From Polytrichum commune (lineage: Eukaryota > Streptophyta > Polytrichopsida > Polytrichales > Polytrichaceae), in assembly GCA_950295325.1 (NCBI GenBank), contig OX485804.1:43402001-43450428 (forward strand): a stretch of DNA of 48,428 bases, read 5' to 3'. Each line of letters begins with the position of its first letter. The stretch's first letter is position 1. The position numbers were made by a program, and so were the translations under genes. The notes beneath the pieces are model-generated. The model was not told the DNA's origin, made no database searches, and was given only the letters and a program-made list of their open reading frames with translations. This document shows positions 10,535-20,771 of the stretch, one piece after another.

Positions 10535-10925
10535 CTCTCCACCCAGTTCTCGTAGGATATGGCAAAACACACGCGATTAGTGTGACATTTGACTAGCAAA
10601 TCCAAACTGAGGTGGTAGCCATTTTCCTCGTGGTTTTTGGAGCTCATGTGAAGAATATCTATCTTATTCATTATCAAAGTGGAGAATCTCTTTTATCTTG
10701 AATGATCATATAGGGTTTTGGGTTTGCTGTTTAGGGTCAAGAATTAGGGTCCCCCTAGTTATGTTGACTATTGAGCCTAGAATGATTAGCAGATTCTGAG
10801 CATGTACTCCAACCTCTCTTTAAAAACATGTGTCCCATTGTTGTCCACTCTTCTTTATTCGTCACTTAACCACACAATGGGAGTTCTGAAATATACATGC
10901 CCGATGTAGATAAGAAGTAACCCGA
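10535..10925 (+). repeat. Dispersed repeat family B, copy 2
   Basis: Matches the other copies through TTCTCGTAGGAT, CATTATCAAAGTGGAGAATC, TATGTTGACTATTGAGCCTAG and TGAGCATGTACTCCAACCTC. It abuts the 3' end of the CNGC gene, about 60 bp past its stop codon, and contains that gene's candidate poly(A) signal on the opposite strand. It has a small extra segment near 10710-10745 compared with the other copies. Confidence 0.75.
10854..10859 (-). promoter_or_regulatory. Candidate poly(A) signal of the CNGC gene
   Basis: AATAAA on the minus strand (TTTATT on +), about 125 nt past the TAA stop at 10984. It is the nearest canonical signal found and lies inside repeat family B copy 2. Plant signals are loose, so this is only a candidate. 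Confidence 0.35.
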
Positions 10926-10983
10926 TTGAGCCCACTTACCTTAGCATATGGGTACTAGTCTCGACGATGTTTGGTTTGGTTTT

Positions 10984-11284
10984 TTAGTCGGCCGAGAAAT
11001 CGGGCTCAGGAGGTTTAGGGATGTTTTGGATTCTCGTAAGCTCCGCCGCCCGCATGCTTCGTAGCCGTTGGACCCCTCGCATCCCTTTTGATGCGAACCG
11101 AGCCGAAAGAACTGCTGCCCCGAGGCTAAGGTTCTCTCGGGTCTCCTCGACTCCTTCCAACGCCATTTTGAGGTTGTCTTCCTCCTCCGCCCGGCGGTGC
11201 TCCGCGTACCTTCGCCGCTGGTATCTCCGCCACGCCGCTTGAATGTAAGAGGCCGCCCACGTTCGCCAATGGTGAGAGTAGTAT
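10984..11284 (-). CDS. CNGC: CNGC exon 8: calmodulin-binding IQ tail and stop
   Basis: The acceptor TTGTTGCAG precedes 11284. It encodes YYSHHWRTWAASYIQAAWRR and a basic IQ region, then an acidic coiled stretch, and ends PKPPEPDFSAD before TAA. The PEPDFS ending is typical of plant CNGCs. This exon is GC-richer than the introns around it. Confidence 0.94.
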
Positions 11285-14200
11285 CTGCAACAAAAGCATC
11301 AACAAGAGTCCGGAGGCCATGTTTAGTGATCCTATTCGTGTCCAAAGAAAACAAAGCGCAAAACAACACCTTCACCAATGTCCGGGGAGATTTTTGGACA
11401 CAATCGGTCAAGATCCTGGTGTTTCCAAGTCCAACCGGTTACATGTTGACATCTTTCAGGTTTTTCTTTGTTGATTTGAGGTATGTTCTCTAAATTCCTC
11501 TCAAAAGATCGGCACTTTTTCTGAAGATGTGAACTTCGACCGCTTATTTCTGTAACTCAACCGGTTCATTTGTAACTGGCGGTCACACTTTGGACTTGGA
11601 CCCTAGTGTGAAACTACTTGGGTCCAATTTTTTCTTGGTTTTGAAGTTTCGTTGGTTTTGGACTCTAATGTAAACCCACCCTACCCTAAGTTACATACCT
11701 ACAATGCACACACCCACATTGAAAATTGAGCTAGATTCAAAAACACAAAAGGAAGTTTTGGATATGAGCATGTTGTAGTTTAGGGTACCCACCGGAACGT
11801 GTGTTGCAGTTGCCTGCTGTGGAGTTTCCGGAACTGGCTGGCAACAAATTTGAGGTCATCTGCCGACAACGAGAAAGCTTCCACTTCTTTGAGTGCCTTC
11901 ACAGTGTGCGTTGAAACGGGGAGGTGATTTTGAGGCTTTGGGTCAAGAGCCCAAGTAAGAAGCTCGTCGCCACAAAAGTCTCCGACCCCCAACACGGCGT
12001 AATTGAATAGCCCTGATTGTGCTCCGTTGTGGGTCATGCTCTCCAATTGGCCGCGAATCACGAAAAACATTTCGTTCACCGGGTCTCCTTCGCGAAGGAT
12101 GACCGTGCCTTCGGTGCATAGTGCGGGTTTCAAGCGCTCACACATCGCGTCCAGTAAACTGTCGTCCATTTGATCGCAAAATGGCACCTGAAGAAGAAGA
12201 AAAAGAAACAAGAAATAACTTTGGCATCGGAATTTCTTCAGGATGTAAGGTAGGTGGATAGATGGGTCTTGAAACAGACTACTTTCTTTCCGACTAGGTA
12301 GCCCACTTCTCCTGGGATGCGGAAACGCATCATGATCGGTAAGAGATGGTTAGCAGATCCAAGTCGTCGAGGCCGTAGCCACTTTCGTGCAGTCATGGTT
12401 TATGGAGCTTGTATGAACATCTTTTTTCCATTATCAAAGTAAAGATTCTCGTGCTCGTTCAATGGGTTATATAGGTCCCCCTAATTATGTTGACTGCTGG
12501 GCTTAGAATGGTTGGCGTATTTTGAGCACATAGTCCAAACTCTTTCAAATACGCAATGCCTTCTCGGTATCCATTCTTGGAGCCACACCAAACCCATGTA
12601 CCACTCAAATATAGGTGTCCAATTGAGATAAGTACCCAAATTAGGCACGTCTACCTTATCAATAGAACTTTGAACCCTCATAACTTTTGTATACTGTATA
12701 CTCACATATGACAATACTTTGGGGCATTGGAATCCCTCGTCAAGTGCTAACAAGTTTAATCTAAATATTAGTATCTAAGTTCCGGTTTTAGAGGCACCGT
12801 CTAACCTTATACTTGATCACATTAAATTACAAACAAACATTGAAAAAAGAAGGTTAATGAAACAAAGGATACAAATATATGAGTTTCAAGATTTTGAGAT
12901 CTCACCTTCCGGACAAGCTCCAAACAAAGCTGACGCTTAATATCCCTGCGTAAATCTGAAGGGAGGCTCTGCAGCAAATCCTCTTCATCCACCCCACGAG
13001 TCGCCACCCACTTGTATTGGTCATATCGACGGACTCGTGTAACTATTTCGGGTGTTAAATTTCGGTGTCTCATCCATTGCTCTGTATCGCGACGCTTCAC
13101 TCTCATTTCTTCCAATCTCAACGTCAGAGATTGCAGGTACGTCTGATCAAAGATCGTCATTTTTGTCGTTACTTCCATCATTCAAAATAAGGTAGATGGG
13201 TCTCCAATGCTTATTATTTCTAATATTTTCTACCCGACTTCTCCTAGGATATTAGAGTTATCATTTTAACTCAGATAAGACTTTTAGTCAGGAGTTCGTC
13301 CCCGATGGTTTTCCATAGGTTGTTTTGCATACAGTAACAATTTACTATTTTTTCACTTATGACAGTGCAATGCTTGGAGGTAGTAATGTTTGAATTTCAG
13401 TGACGAGGAACCTGTTTCAGCTTATTGAGGGCCAACTTCATTTTAGCACTCTCTTGATTGCATGCCAAAATGAGTTTGACCTCCAACAAACTGATATAGA
13501 CTGTTCTTCGTTCAAAATTCCACATTACTACAACTACCTCCAAGCATGCACCAGAAAGCTTACCAACCATGGAAGGTGTTGTATGCAAAACTCTATTGAG
13601 CGCACGATCAGTTCAGAATCCAAATCGAGGCCATTGCCATTTTTCTCATACTTTTTGGAGCTCATATGGATAAGTCTTTCATTATCAAAGCAAGAATTTT
13701 CTTTCTTAAATGATCAAATACGTCTCCCCAATTATGTTAACTATTAGAACTAGAATAATGTTAACAAGAATTGATCTTGTAGTCCAATCTCCTTTAAACA
13801 TGATAACTTTTTGGTGTCCATTTTTAGACACACACCTAACCGCATACCACTTAAATATAGGGGTCCAATTAAAACAAGCAACAAATCCAAGGAGAAAGAT
13901 ATAAACATCAAATACGACCAATTTTGTAAGAAACTCACTTGCATGTTGCCAATAAGGAATGCAAAAAGGAGCAGTCCGATGATGATGATGAGAATGGTGA
14001 AAATGATTTCCCACACAAACGTGCTGACTGAAAGTGTTTGAGTCAAAGAACTGGAGCCAAAAATACAACAGAACAAGCAAAAAAACATGTTAGTTAATTG
14101 ATCCGCAATACAAAATGTCAAAAATATTCATGTTCTTGACCTTGTTACTTTCCCTCAAATAGAAAATTTAACAAAGAACAACTAAAGGTTCCAACCATTT

Positions 14201-15852
14201 CAGATGTCCATATCTTGAAGTTGTCAATAGATCATTCCAGTTTGGTCTAGATGTTGTAGAACTTTATAAGCTCAATTTTCAAGAAACAAATCCCATAAAG
14301 TACATTTGCCTTGAGAAAGATATATTTAAAAAAAACGCTTGCAACCGCTTTTTGGCTTCTTAAACATTTACAGTTAAGTATTAACCTAAAACAGTTCAAC
14401 GAACTTTGAGCTCGTGCTCCAATCTCTTCTAAACGCCTTTTCGTTGTCCGTTCTTAGATCCACACCTAGCCAAATAATCCAACCGTTTAACCCGATGGAC
14501 TAATCCCTATAATGTTGGATAGCCACCTTCAATGTTGGTAAAATAAGTCGCATGCATGCCTAAACAGGCACCAAAGTGGCAACCTAAACAAAACTACATC
14601 AACAATTTCATTGGAAGTGTCTAACCTGAGAGAGAGCAGACCAGTCCACAGGCAGACGAGATACTTCTCAGGGAACGGAATGTCCTTTGTTGTGATATTC
14701 ATGGCAATGGCAATTTTATATATACCATAATTGAAGTCTCCACTGGCATTGCTGCAATCTGAAGAGCTGCTCGAGTTCGGGGGAGTGAACCAATTGGAGC
14801 GATTAACACTTAGTACAGGGTCATTGAGTGATGCACAATCGAGAAACCTCTTATTAAAGGCACTGTTACCCAAATTTCCCTGCCTCCAACAAGTATCTTG
14901 TCGCTCAACCGAGAGAATGTACCAACACGCGCCCACAACCTGCAAGAGGCTCAAAGTATAAGAAAAACAAAGAACTCCTTAGTAGGAAATGACAAAAAGG
15001 TTAATGAAACTTTCAATAACTAGGTTGATCAATAAGTAGTATATTGTAATGAAAAATCACCCTAATCTTAGCCTAATCTTAGCCTAATGAAAAATGTGCA
15101 TTTGAAATTTGAGCTACATACTTCCTTTTTTAGCTAATTCTGTGAAAGATGACGCTATCTAAAATTAGCTCATCCTTCAAGAGCACTTTTCAGAAGCGAG
15201 TGAATGTCTTTATGTTCTTGAAGATTTGGGTTCGATACACAGCTCGAGTGCCCTTGGATGCAAATAAATACTTCGTAGAGTGATCCTCAATGTCACATAT
15301 GAGTATGTTTTCATTTTCTCCTTCACATAAAATAATGTACTTATTCATGTTTCAAGCCCATGAATTTATAAAACACAATTTTTAGACTTGGTGAGGCGTG
15401 GCTTGTAGAATAAAGCGTGTATATACATTGTACATTGAACCCCTTGTTCCACGAAATAATAGTCATATTAGCGTGGGTGCAACATTAATGTGAACAAAAT
15501 TAATGTGGACCACTCTAATTGTTAGCCAGTATGGAAATAGCGTAGGCCCAAGGCCCCAAGTGTTCCCCAAAGTCTTCCTGGACAAAAGTAGCATAAAATA
15601 TAAGAGTCACCCCACATCAATTTCCTACATAAACAATAATGCGGCCCACACTAATTTAAAACTAAACTTGGAGTGGGTTTCAGAGGATTACTGTTGCCCA
15701 CACTAATAGGACTGATAATGTAGTGCACTTCACCGATGAAATTTTTGAACCAGGTTTTAACAACACAAGATAGGTATTGACAAACTTGAACTGAAAGCTG
15801 GAACTGAAAAGAAAAAAAATTAAGAAATTGATATATACATATAGATATACAT

Positions 15853-15884
<32 letters not shown>

Positions 15885-17211
15885 GGATGATGACAAGGTG
15901 CTTACATGGCTTGCAAGCATATAGAGAAGTAAATTAAATGCAGCACCAGCCCAGGCAGTCTCTAACAGCACCCCAGTGGTATTGATCATTTTTGACAACA
16001 AGGGAAAAATCCTCAACATTCGAGGAATGTACTGAAAGGTGATAATAAAACGAAGTGCGTTTTTGGTGTCGATCGCCTGTGTGCCGTGATGTAAACTTGG
16101 TATCAACCACCAGATCACAATCTGCAATAGTCATATCAAAATTTTGACAGTAATAAGAACTCTTTTCTGACATGCAGCAATTGGACATGTAGTGCTTTGA
16201 ATGAGGAACTCTTTTTTTAAGTGAGGAACACATTATCGCCAGCAAAAAAACTCAATCTATTAAGTTGAAAAGCTTAGGTGTAAAGTGGGATTTGAGTGAA
16301 GAAGCATAAGTACATAAGAAGCTCCTATCTGCCAACAATGAGAAGGCAATAATATCCTTCCTTTGAGCTCCCACCCTCTTTAGTGTGAAATTGAGCCTAA
16401 GCACAGATTCCTTCATTTGTCAAACTTCAGTGACACATGCACAAATAAGAGCGGTCCATAACAAAACCCAGTTGACATAACCTTTTTGGCTATGTCACTC
16501 TCGCAAATTAGCCTTTCGGCTCTGACATGACCTCCATTAACTCCAGGGAATTAGCCTTTTTGTCACTACTTTTAGTCCCATAAGCCTTTTGACTTCCCGG
16601 ACTTTAAAAATCAATTTCGTTTCTTGGCAAACAATATTAGAAAGAGACAGAGAGAGACAGAGAGGTCAGAGGATTAGAACCTGAGGAACCGGCAACACAG
16701 CGACAAAGTCGATCCAAAAATCTTTTCGCAAGTAATTCACCGCAATCTCATACGGATCGGTAACAAGCTCACCGCGACCCAAAACGCGTGTCGAAGGTTT
16801 CGTGAACGCGGTCCGGAAGCGGAGGAACATGTGAATCATGTAGATGAAATCAGTGGTGGTGCGGAAGACAGTCACCGAGACCTTCAAATTTTGCGAGATT
16901 TCGATGCACTCGTTTGCAAAATCGACGACAGGCAAAAAGAAAAATAGAGGGTCCACGGACACGGCAACTAAACAAGACGCCACAAAGAACGTGTTCCATC
17001 TGTGGAGACTTGGGCTTCCAGGGTCCAAGTATTTCCACCGCTCGTCTTTCACAACCTCTTTGTCAAACACTTGTGTGGACGTTTTAAATTTCAGCGACTG
17101 GCCCAATCGGAAAAGCCCACGTGAGCTCCTCTCCCACCCACGTCGCATTCCTGAAGACGAGCTGTCCATGCTTGAAAAGTTTCGAAGCGGCACTTCACTT
17201 TCGGAGCCCAT
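10984..17211 (-). CDS. CNGC: Plant cyclic nucleotide-gated ion channel (CNGC), 7 coding exons
   Basis: Predicted 701-residue cation channel subunit, a usual CNGC length. Coding exons on -: 17211-16681, 16121-15906, 14939-14626, 14050-13939, 13142-12906, 12187-11793, 11284-10984. Every intron is GT-AG and the frame stays open throughout. S1 is near residues 73-96, S2 113-133, S3 164-185, S4 with RFIITFQYIPRMLRIF 201-216, S5 227-260, pore and S6 340-391. The cyclic-nucleotide-binding domain (about 471-590) has the phosphate-binding cassette GDFCGDELLTWALDP. LQHTFRYYSHHWRTW and the IQ motif YIQAAWRRYQRRR follow. The filter position reads TQT (357-359) instead of GQN or a related triplet, which is unusual. 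The ATG chosen at 17211 is the first in-frame one in an exon whose 5' edge is an acceptor at 17237, so transcription starts further upstream and a short extra N-terminal coding exon cannot be excluded. Several introns carry repeat family B. I place it with the typical plant CNGCs of groups I-III, without a firm subgroup. Confidence 0.93.
11380..11595 (+). repeat. Dispersed repeat family C, copy 1 (in CNGC intron)
   Basis: Begins TGTCCGGGGAGATTTT, then CGGTCAAGATCC, CCGGTTACATGTTGACATC and an ACTCAACCGGTTCAT block. Copies at 17480, 33450, 23420 and 47870 share this order. The word AACCGGTT recurs. About 215 bp, non-coding. It lies in the last CNGC intron. Confidence 0.75.
11793..12187 (-). CDS. 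CNGC: CNGC exon 7: cyclic-nucleotide-binding domain
   Basis: 395 bp. It runs from VPFCDQMDDSLLDAMC to KLHSRQLQHTF. It holds the beta-roll, the phosphate-binding cassette FCGDELLTWALDP and the hinge VKALKEVEAFSLSADDLKFV, all close to family consensus, with no sign of decay. It ends within an Arg codon completed by exon 8. Confidence 0.94.
12290..12655 (+). repeat. Dispersed repeat family B, copy 3 (in CNGC intron)
   Basis: Runs from CCCACTTCTCCTGGGATG to TAGGTGTCCAATTGAG with every landmark of the family. It lies in the intron between CNGC exons 6 and 7, in antisense orientation to the gene. It is among the best preserved copies. Confidence 0.8.
12906..13142 (-). CDS. CNGC: CNGC exon 6: C-linker
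   Basis: 237 bp, phase 0 at both ends. It starts TYLQSLTLRLEEMRVKRRD and ends DIKRQLCLELVRK. This is the highly conserved C-linker that couples ligand binding to gating, with the expected WMRHRNLTPEIV and RRYDQYKW motifs. Confidence 0.94.
13230..13890 (+). repeat. Dispersed repeat family B, copy 4, interrupted (in CNGC intron)
   Basis: The start word CGACTTCTCCTAGGAT is at about 13235 and the rest (AATCCAAATCGAGG, GTCCAATCTCCTTTAAACAT, GGGGTCCAATTAAAAC) lies at 13600-13880. About 340 bp of unrelated sequence separates the two parts. It lies in the intron between CNGC exons 5 and 6, in the same orientation as the other copies. Confidence 0.7.
13939..14050 (-). CDS. CNGC: CNGC exon 5: selectivity filter and S6
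   Basis: 112 bp. The acceptor GGCTCCAG completes the split Ser codon, then reads SLTQTLSVSTFVWE, S6 (IIFTILIIIIGLLLFAFLI) and the universal GNMQ junction. The filter triplet lies at 14035-14043. Confidence 0.92.
14400..14485 (+). repeat. Dispersed repeat family B, fragment (copy 5)
   Basis: Only the part corresponding to TTTGAGCTCGTGCTCCAATC through TTCTTAGATCCACACCTAG is present. It lies in the intron between CNGC exons 4 and 5. Confidence 0.6.
14626..14939 (-). CDS. CNGC: CNGC exon 4: S5 end, extracellular loop, pore helix
   Basis: 314 bp. It starts VVGACWYILSVERQ, the conserved S5 exit, and has a Cys-rich loop with three potential N-glycosylation sites (NRS, NAS, NIT). It ends in the pore helix EKYLVCLWTGLLSL with a split Ser codon. 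Family members usually have Trp-Gly after the Leu-Trp and an Asn-Leu at the end of this helix; here it reads WTGLLSL. Confidence 0.92.
15854..15883. repeat. (GATA)n microsatellite in a CNGC intron
   Basis: About seven uninterrupted TAGA/GATA units just downstream (on -) of CNGC exon 3, about 20 bp from its donor. Confidence 0.9.
15906..16121 (-). CDS. CNGC: CNGC exon 3: S3 end, S4, S5
   Basis: 216 bp, phase 0 at both ends. It encodes IVIWWLIP, then the S4 segment with Arg at family positions, and S5 ending in LLLYMLASH, followed by the donor GTAAGC. The intron downstream contains a (GATA)n microsatellite. Confidence 0.92.
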
Positions 17212-17236
17212 GGATCCTTGTGAATCCAATCCAAAC
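16681..17236 (-). CDS. CNGC: CNGC exon 2: N-terminus, S1-S3 start
   Basis: The acceptor TTTCCAG ends at 17237. The donor after CAG at 16681 reads GTTCTA. It encodes the Ser-rich N-terminus, a basic segment, S1 (FFVASCLVAVSVDPLFFFLP), S2, the conserved VLGRGELVTDP linker and the start of S3, ending in LPVPQ. That is the same junction used in plant CNGCs (LPLPQ then IV). Translation probably starts at 17211. A TTG at 17229 is in frame but not an expected plant start. Confidence 0.9.
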
Positions 17237-17479
17237 CTGGAAAGAGGAGAGTGAAAATTTAGAGCAATTCAGACCATAAAGATTGCCAATTTCACCTTTA
17301 CGGCATTGACAAACGAAACATCCCATCCCAACAAGTAGCCTGACTCATATTTTCAGGGGAATTGTGTAATTCAGAGCAGAATCTTTGATGCTATTATTGA
17401 GAAAATCTCACAACCTATGAACCGGGAGATCCAATCACTACTTACAGATGGGTTGGTTGAGTTTGAGAAATGACCAGTT

Positions 17480-17645
17480 CAAGTTCCAAGACTTTAGGCA
17501 AATTGCCGGTCATTTTGAGAGACTCTAGAGAATATATACCTTAGAATCATAAAGGAAAATCGGTAGTTATCAACATGTAAGCGGTTGGACTTGGAAACAC
17601 TTGGAGCTCGACCGATTTTGCCCAAAATCTCCCCGGACACTACCC
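17480..17645 (-). repeat. Dispersed repeat family C, copy 2
   Basis: Reverse-complemented, it begins at the GTCCGGGGAGATTTTGGGC word and runs through CAAGTGTTTCCAAGTCCAAC and ACATGTTGATAACTACCG to the CTCAAACTCAACC block. It is present only in the first copy of the local duplication, so it inserted after that duplication. Confidence 0.7.
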
Positions 17646-17894
17646 ACAACCACGACAACAAGTACCCAATGGACACCATCAGGCAAGACCTTGACATGGT
17701 AATTTCAACACTAGATTATTAACGTGGTCCATAAATTATTGACTAAGATGCCAAATAATGTGGGTTGGAAACAGAGTATGCACCCACATCATATCCAATA
17801 TTATCATAGTGAACAATTAGGACTCCTGTAAGCCTTAAAGTTGACAATGTCGCCTTTATGGCCTTCATCAACTAATAAACATCCCATCCCAAAC

Positions 17895-18304
17895 CACGGG
17901 GAGGTCACTTCATTGTCAAGTTGACACCACGTGCGGACAAAGTTTGCTACCCCTATATTACATGCCATATATAATTTTAAAATTTATGATATTTTTTCTA
18001 CATATACATAACCATTGATAGTATCTTTTGCATATTTTTTTGAAATTTTTAGTCATCTTTATTTTTTTTAGTAATTGTTTTAGTTCAATTCTGTGTCATT
18101 CTAGTTAGAAACGGTATGTTTTATGAAAAAAACAAATCATCAAATTTAGTTACCACTTTTAACTATGTCATAAGTACTGTGTATATCTACTCATGAAAAA
18201 AATTTGATAAAAATTTGACCCATTTTGGTGGTGCAACTTACCAAAAGAAGATTTTTTTTGGTCGCACGTGGTGTTCAACTTGACAATGGAGTGATCTACC
18301 CGTG
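17895..18304. mobile_element. hAT-type MITE, 410 bp, copy 1
   Basis: The TIRs are about 40 bp: CACGGGGAGGTCACTTCATT on the left and, reverse-complemented, CACGGGTAGATCACTCCATT on the right, both running on to CACCACGTGCG. The 8-mer TCCCAAAC flanks both sides (17887-17894 and 18305-18312), the hAT signature. The interior is AT-rich with no frame. The same element lies inverted at 42140-42548. Confidence 0.9.
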
Positions 18305-18512
18305 TCCCAAACTAGTAGCCTACTCATAATTCGAAGAGAATTGAGTACACAAGAACAACCTCTTTGATGCTAAACTTGAAGAAAAAGGCCCCATAACAAC
18401 GAGATACCCAATGGACGCCAACTTCAACACTAGATTAATGATGTGATCCACAAAATATTAACCTAAGATGCCAAATTAATGTAGGTTGGAGAAATAGCAT
18501 GCTAACAAACCT

Positions 18513-20141
18513 AACATAAAAATCTAACATAGGCTTGGAAGCTCATACCTAACATTCTTCTTGCGGCCTCCCCCCATTTTTGGTATCCTTGTCAACGCGA
18601 GCATGGCATATAAATCTTTGTATCGACCAAGAGATCCAATTAAGTGGCCACTATTTCATTAGAACTTGTTGCTTAAGTTTTGCCCACTGGATCCCTGCTT
18701 CAGGCTCCATAGAAAAATGATCCTTCCACAACTAGGCTAGAACTCGGAACTCGGCCATTCGTACAAAAATATAAGAAGTTGTTGTCAGCTTCTAGAAACA
18801 ACTAGAGGGAAGTTGGTGTTCCACCATTATACCTGCACACACATCCGTGAGGCATTTGTCAAAATACAAACTCAGAAAATAAGAACTCTCAATGGACTCA
18901 TCAATCATTCTGTTCCCAATTTCAGAGACAAATTTAATTCATAATTGGTTAACCTGTGAGCCATTCATTAGTCAATAGACCAATCAGTAGCAAATGATCC
19001 AACTTCAGACAAGCATTTAAGCACTAGGTAAAACCAAATCCTACCTCCTATATAACTGTTTACAAAAATTTCCCTAAACCTCCTCTTGGATTGTATGAAA
19101 AGACTTAATTAGCATGACAGAAAAAGGCTCTGGATCCTACTAACACATTTCGTCAGGATCTGATTGAGAGCAATTCAGTTTATGGGTTTTGGTTGCGAAT
19201 CTATCTGTTAATCGATTCATCTTCTGATTTGCACAAAGCAATTCGTTCCACAAAGACAGCCAGACCTAAAGGAAAATCAAACTCAACAAGCCCTAAGGTA
19301 GGTAAACCTATCTTAACCTTTGACCTAAAATTGCTCAACCTGGTACTTATCTCCGTGCACACAAACTGTACAAAAACCTAACTGATGACCAGAAATTGCT
19401 ATGAGACTGTGCTTTAGGTGAACCAATTTCTGGATATATTCGAATGTCGCTGATTTCCTTAAGAACTACTTACGAATCCCTTTTACTTAAGAATCTTGGT
19501 GCTGTAGATGTATCAAACGCGGTAAGTAACCTAAGTCTTAGTTAGGTGATTAGTTGAAGGCTCCATTCCATTTCGGTTGACAAGACTATCAATACCCAAC
19601 TCCACTAAGCTCTACAACTCGCTCTTGATGAGTTTCCAAGGCACAGAGAGAGAGAGAGAGAGAGAAGAATCCACACTTCATCTTTCTTCACATTCATCTT
19701 GCTTGCTTTCTTTCTTTATTTCAGGCAATCTTTAGCCTACGCCACATCATCATCAGAAGTTCAGAGCTGTTGACAATGGACATCATCCCACAACTTCCCC
19801 GAAACACCCAATAGCCTAATCATACACAATACCCTAAGTAGTGCTTCTTCTGTAATAACCCACAATAAGATAACAACTTTAGAACTTTTGGAACTGAAAT
19901 TAGAGAGAGCATAACTCCAATCTTCACAGAACTGGCCTTCCTTACATAAGATTAATGGTAAGGACCTCAGAGTACTACTAGACCACCATAATCTTGAGGA
20001 ATATGCTAAAGCTACTAAATGAAATCCAGAAATATGGAACTTATGCTAATTATAATCCCTTTAAAGCTTATTAGGTCTCCAGCCTGTCCCATAGAGAGTC
20101 CCAGTCCCAGTCCCAGACTTATGCACTGTGTATGCGCTTAC
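18513..20141. other. Probable first CNGC intron, no gene seen
   Basis: No protein-like frame on either strand. It includes an (AG)n microsatellite at about 19647-19664. A small exon could hide here, but no candidate stands out. It reads as ordinary AT-rich intron or intergenic sequence. Confidence 0.4.
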
Positions 20142-20440
20142 CGACAGAAATTAGATCCTCCGCCATAGCCTAGCGGCAGGGTTACTAGCCTCCGATGCAC
20201 ACAAGAAAGACGATGAAACTTGAAAGAAAGACCCCCTTATCAGCGAAATGACCTAATCATCAAGATTCCAGCTTCAAAATGAAAACCCCGACACAAGAGG
20301 TCTGCAAAACAAGGGACCCTCGCTTGCCAATTCCTTACCGCCTCCACTTCACCTGCAACTAAAACTAAAGCTTGTGACCCTGCTTGCTCTCGGTGCACAG
20401 ACAGAGAAGGCCGAAGAAGGGAGAAAGAGAGTCAGAATGA
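20142..20440 (-). promoter_or_regulatory. Candidate non-coding first exon of the CNGC gene
   Basis: On -, a pyrimidine-rich leader-like stretch (about 20400-20440) runs to a strong donor, TCG then GTAAGC, at 20142/20141. Just before the donor an ATG at 20166 opens eight codons plus one base. Joined directly to the acceptor at 17237 this ATG is out of frame with the channel and would act as an upstream ORF overlapping the main start. An extra small exon of suitable length could bring it into frame. Exon status and the 2.9-kb intron are inferred. Confidence 0.35.
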
Positions 20441-20699
20441 ACGAAGAAAACCAAAAGACACAAAAGGAATGAGTGTCGGCGATCCCTCTTGGAGCTGGTC
20501 AACTACCTCGATGATGCAAAGCCAAGCCCTCCTTAAAAGGTGCCACCTTGGTGGCCCCAAATCCATCAGTGTTCTTGTTGTGCATCCCAAGATGAGACCT
20601 TTTGGGATGGATTCCAGCTGCCCCTTGTGTGAAGTTGTGGCTCCGGCGCCCTGTGGCTCGGTTGCTTAACTCACTAATTATACCGCTTGAAGAAAGAGG

Positions 20700-20750
20700 A
20701 AGCAACCCAGGAATAAGGAGGAGGAGGAGAAGAAGAAGAAGAGGAAGTGT
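20700..20750. repeat. Purine-rich GGA/GAA microsatellite
   Basis: Irregular AGG and AGA triplets. On - this is a long pyrimidine tract about 270 bp upstream of the candidate CNGC first exon, so it could lie near a promoter. Confidence 0.7.
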
Positions 20751-20771
20751 CACTCTCATGTCACTATCTAA

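Larger units (their letters stand above)
17280..18510. repeat. Local tandem duplication, each copy separately interrupted
   Basis: Landmarks occur twice in the same order: CATCCCATCCC then AGTAGCCT-ACTCATA (17318-17350 and 17882-18330), TACCCAATGGAC-CC (17665 and 18406), TTCAACACTAGATTA (17705 and 18421) and AAGATGCCAAAT (17746 and 18468). Copy 1 (about 17280-17830) contains a family C repeat; copy 2 (about 17836-18510) contains a hAT MITE. It lies upstream of the CNGC start, probably within its first intron. Confidence 0.75.

Noticed and set aside
11021-11493. + strand frames over the last CNGC exon
   Set aside because: Shadow frames opposite a well-supported - strand exon and an intronic repeat.
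16844-17254. 136-codon + strand frame
   Set aside because: Antisense to CNGC exon 2, whose protein is clearly conserved.
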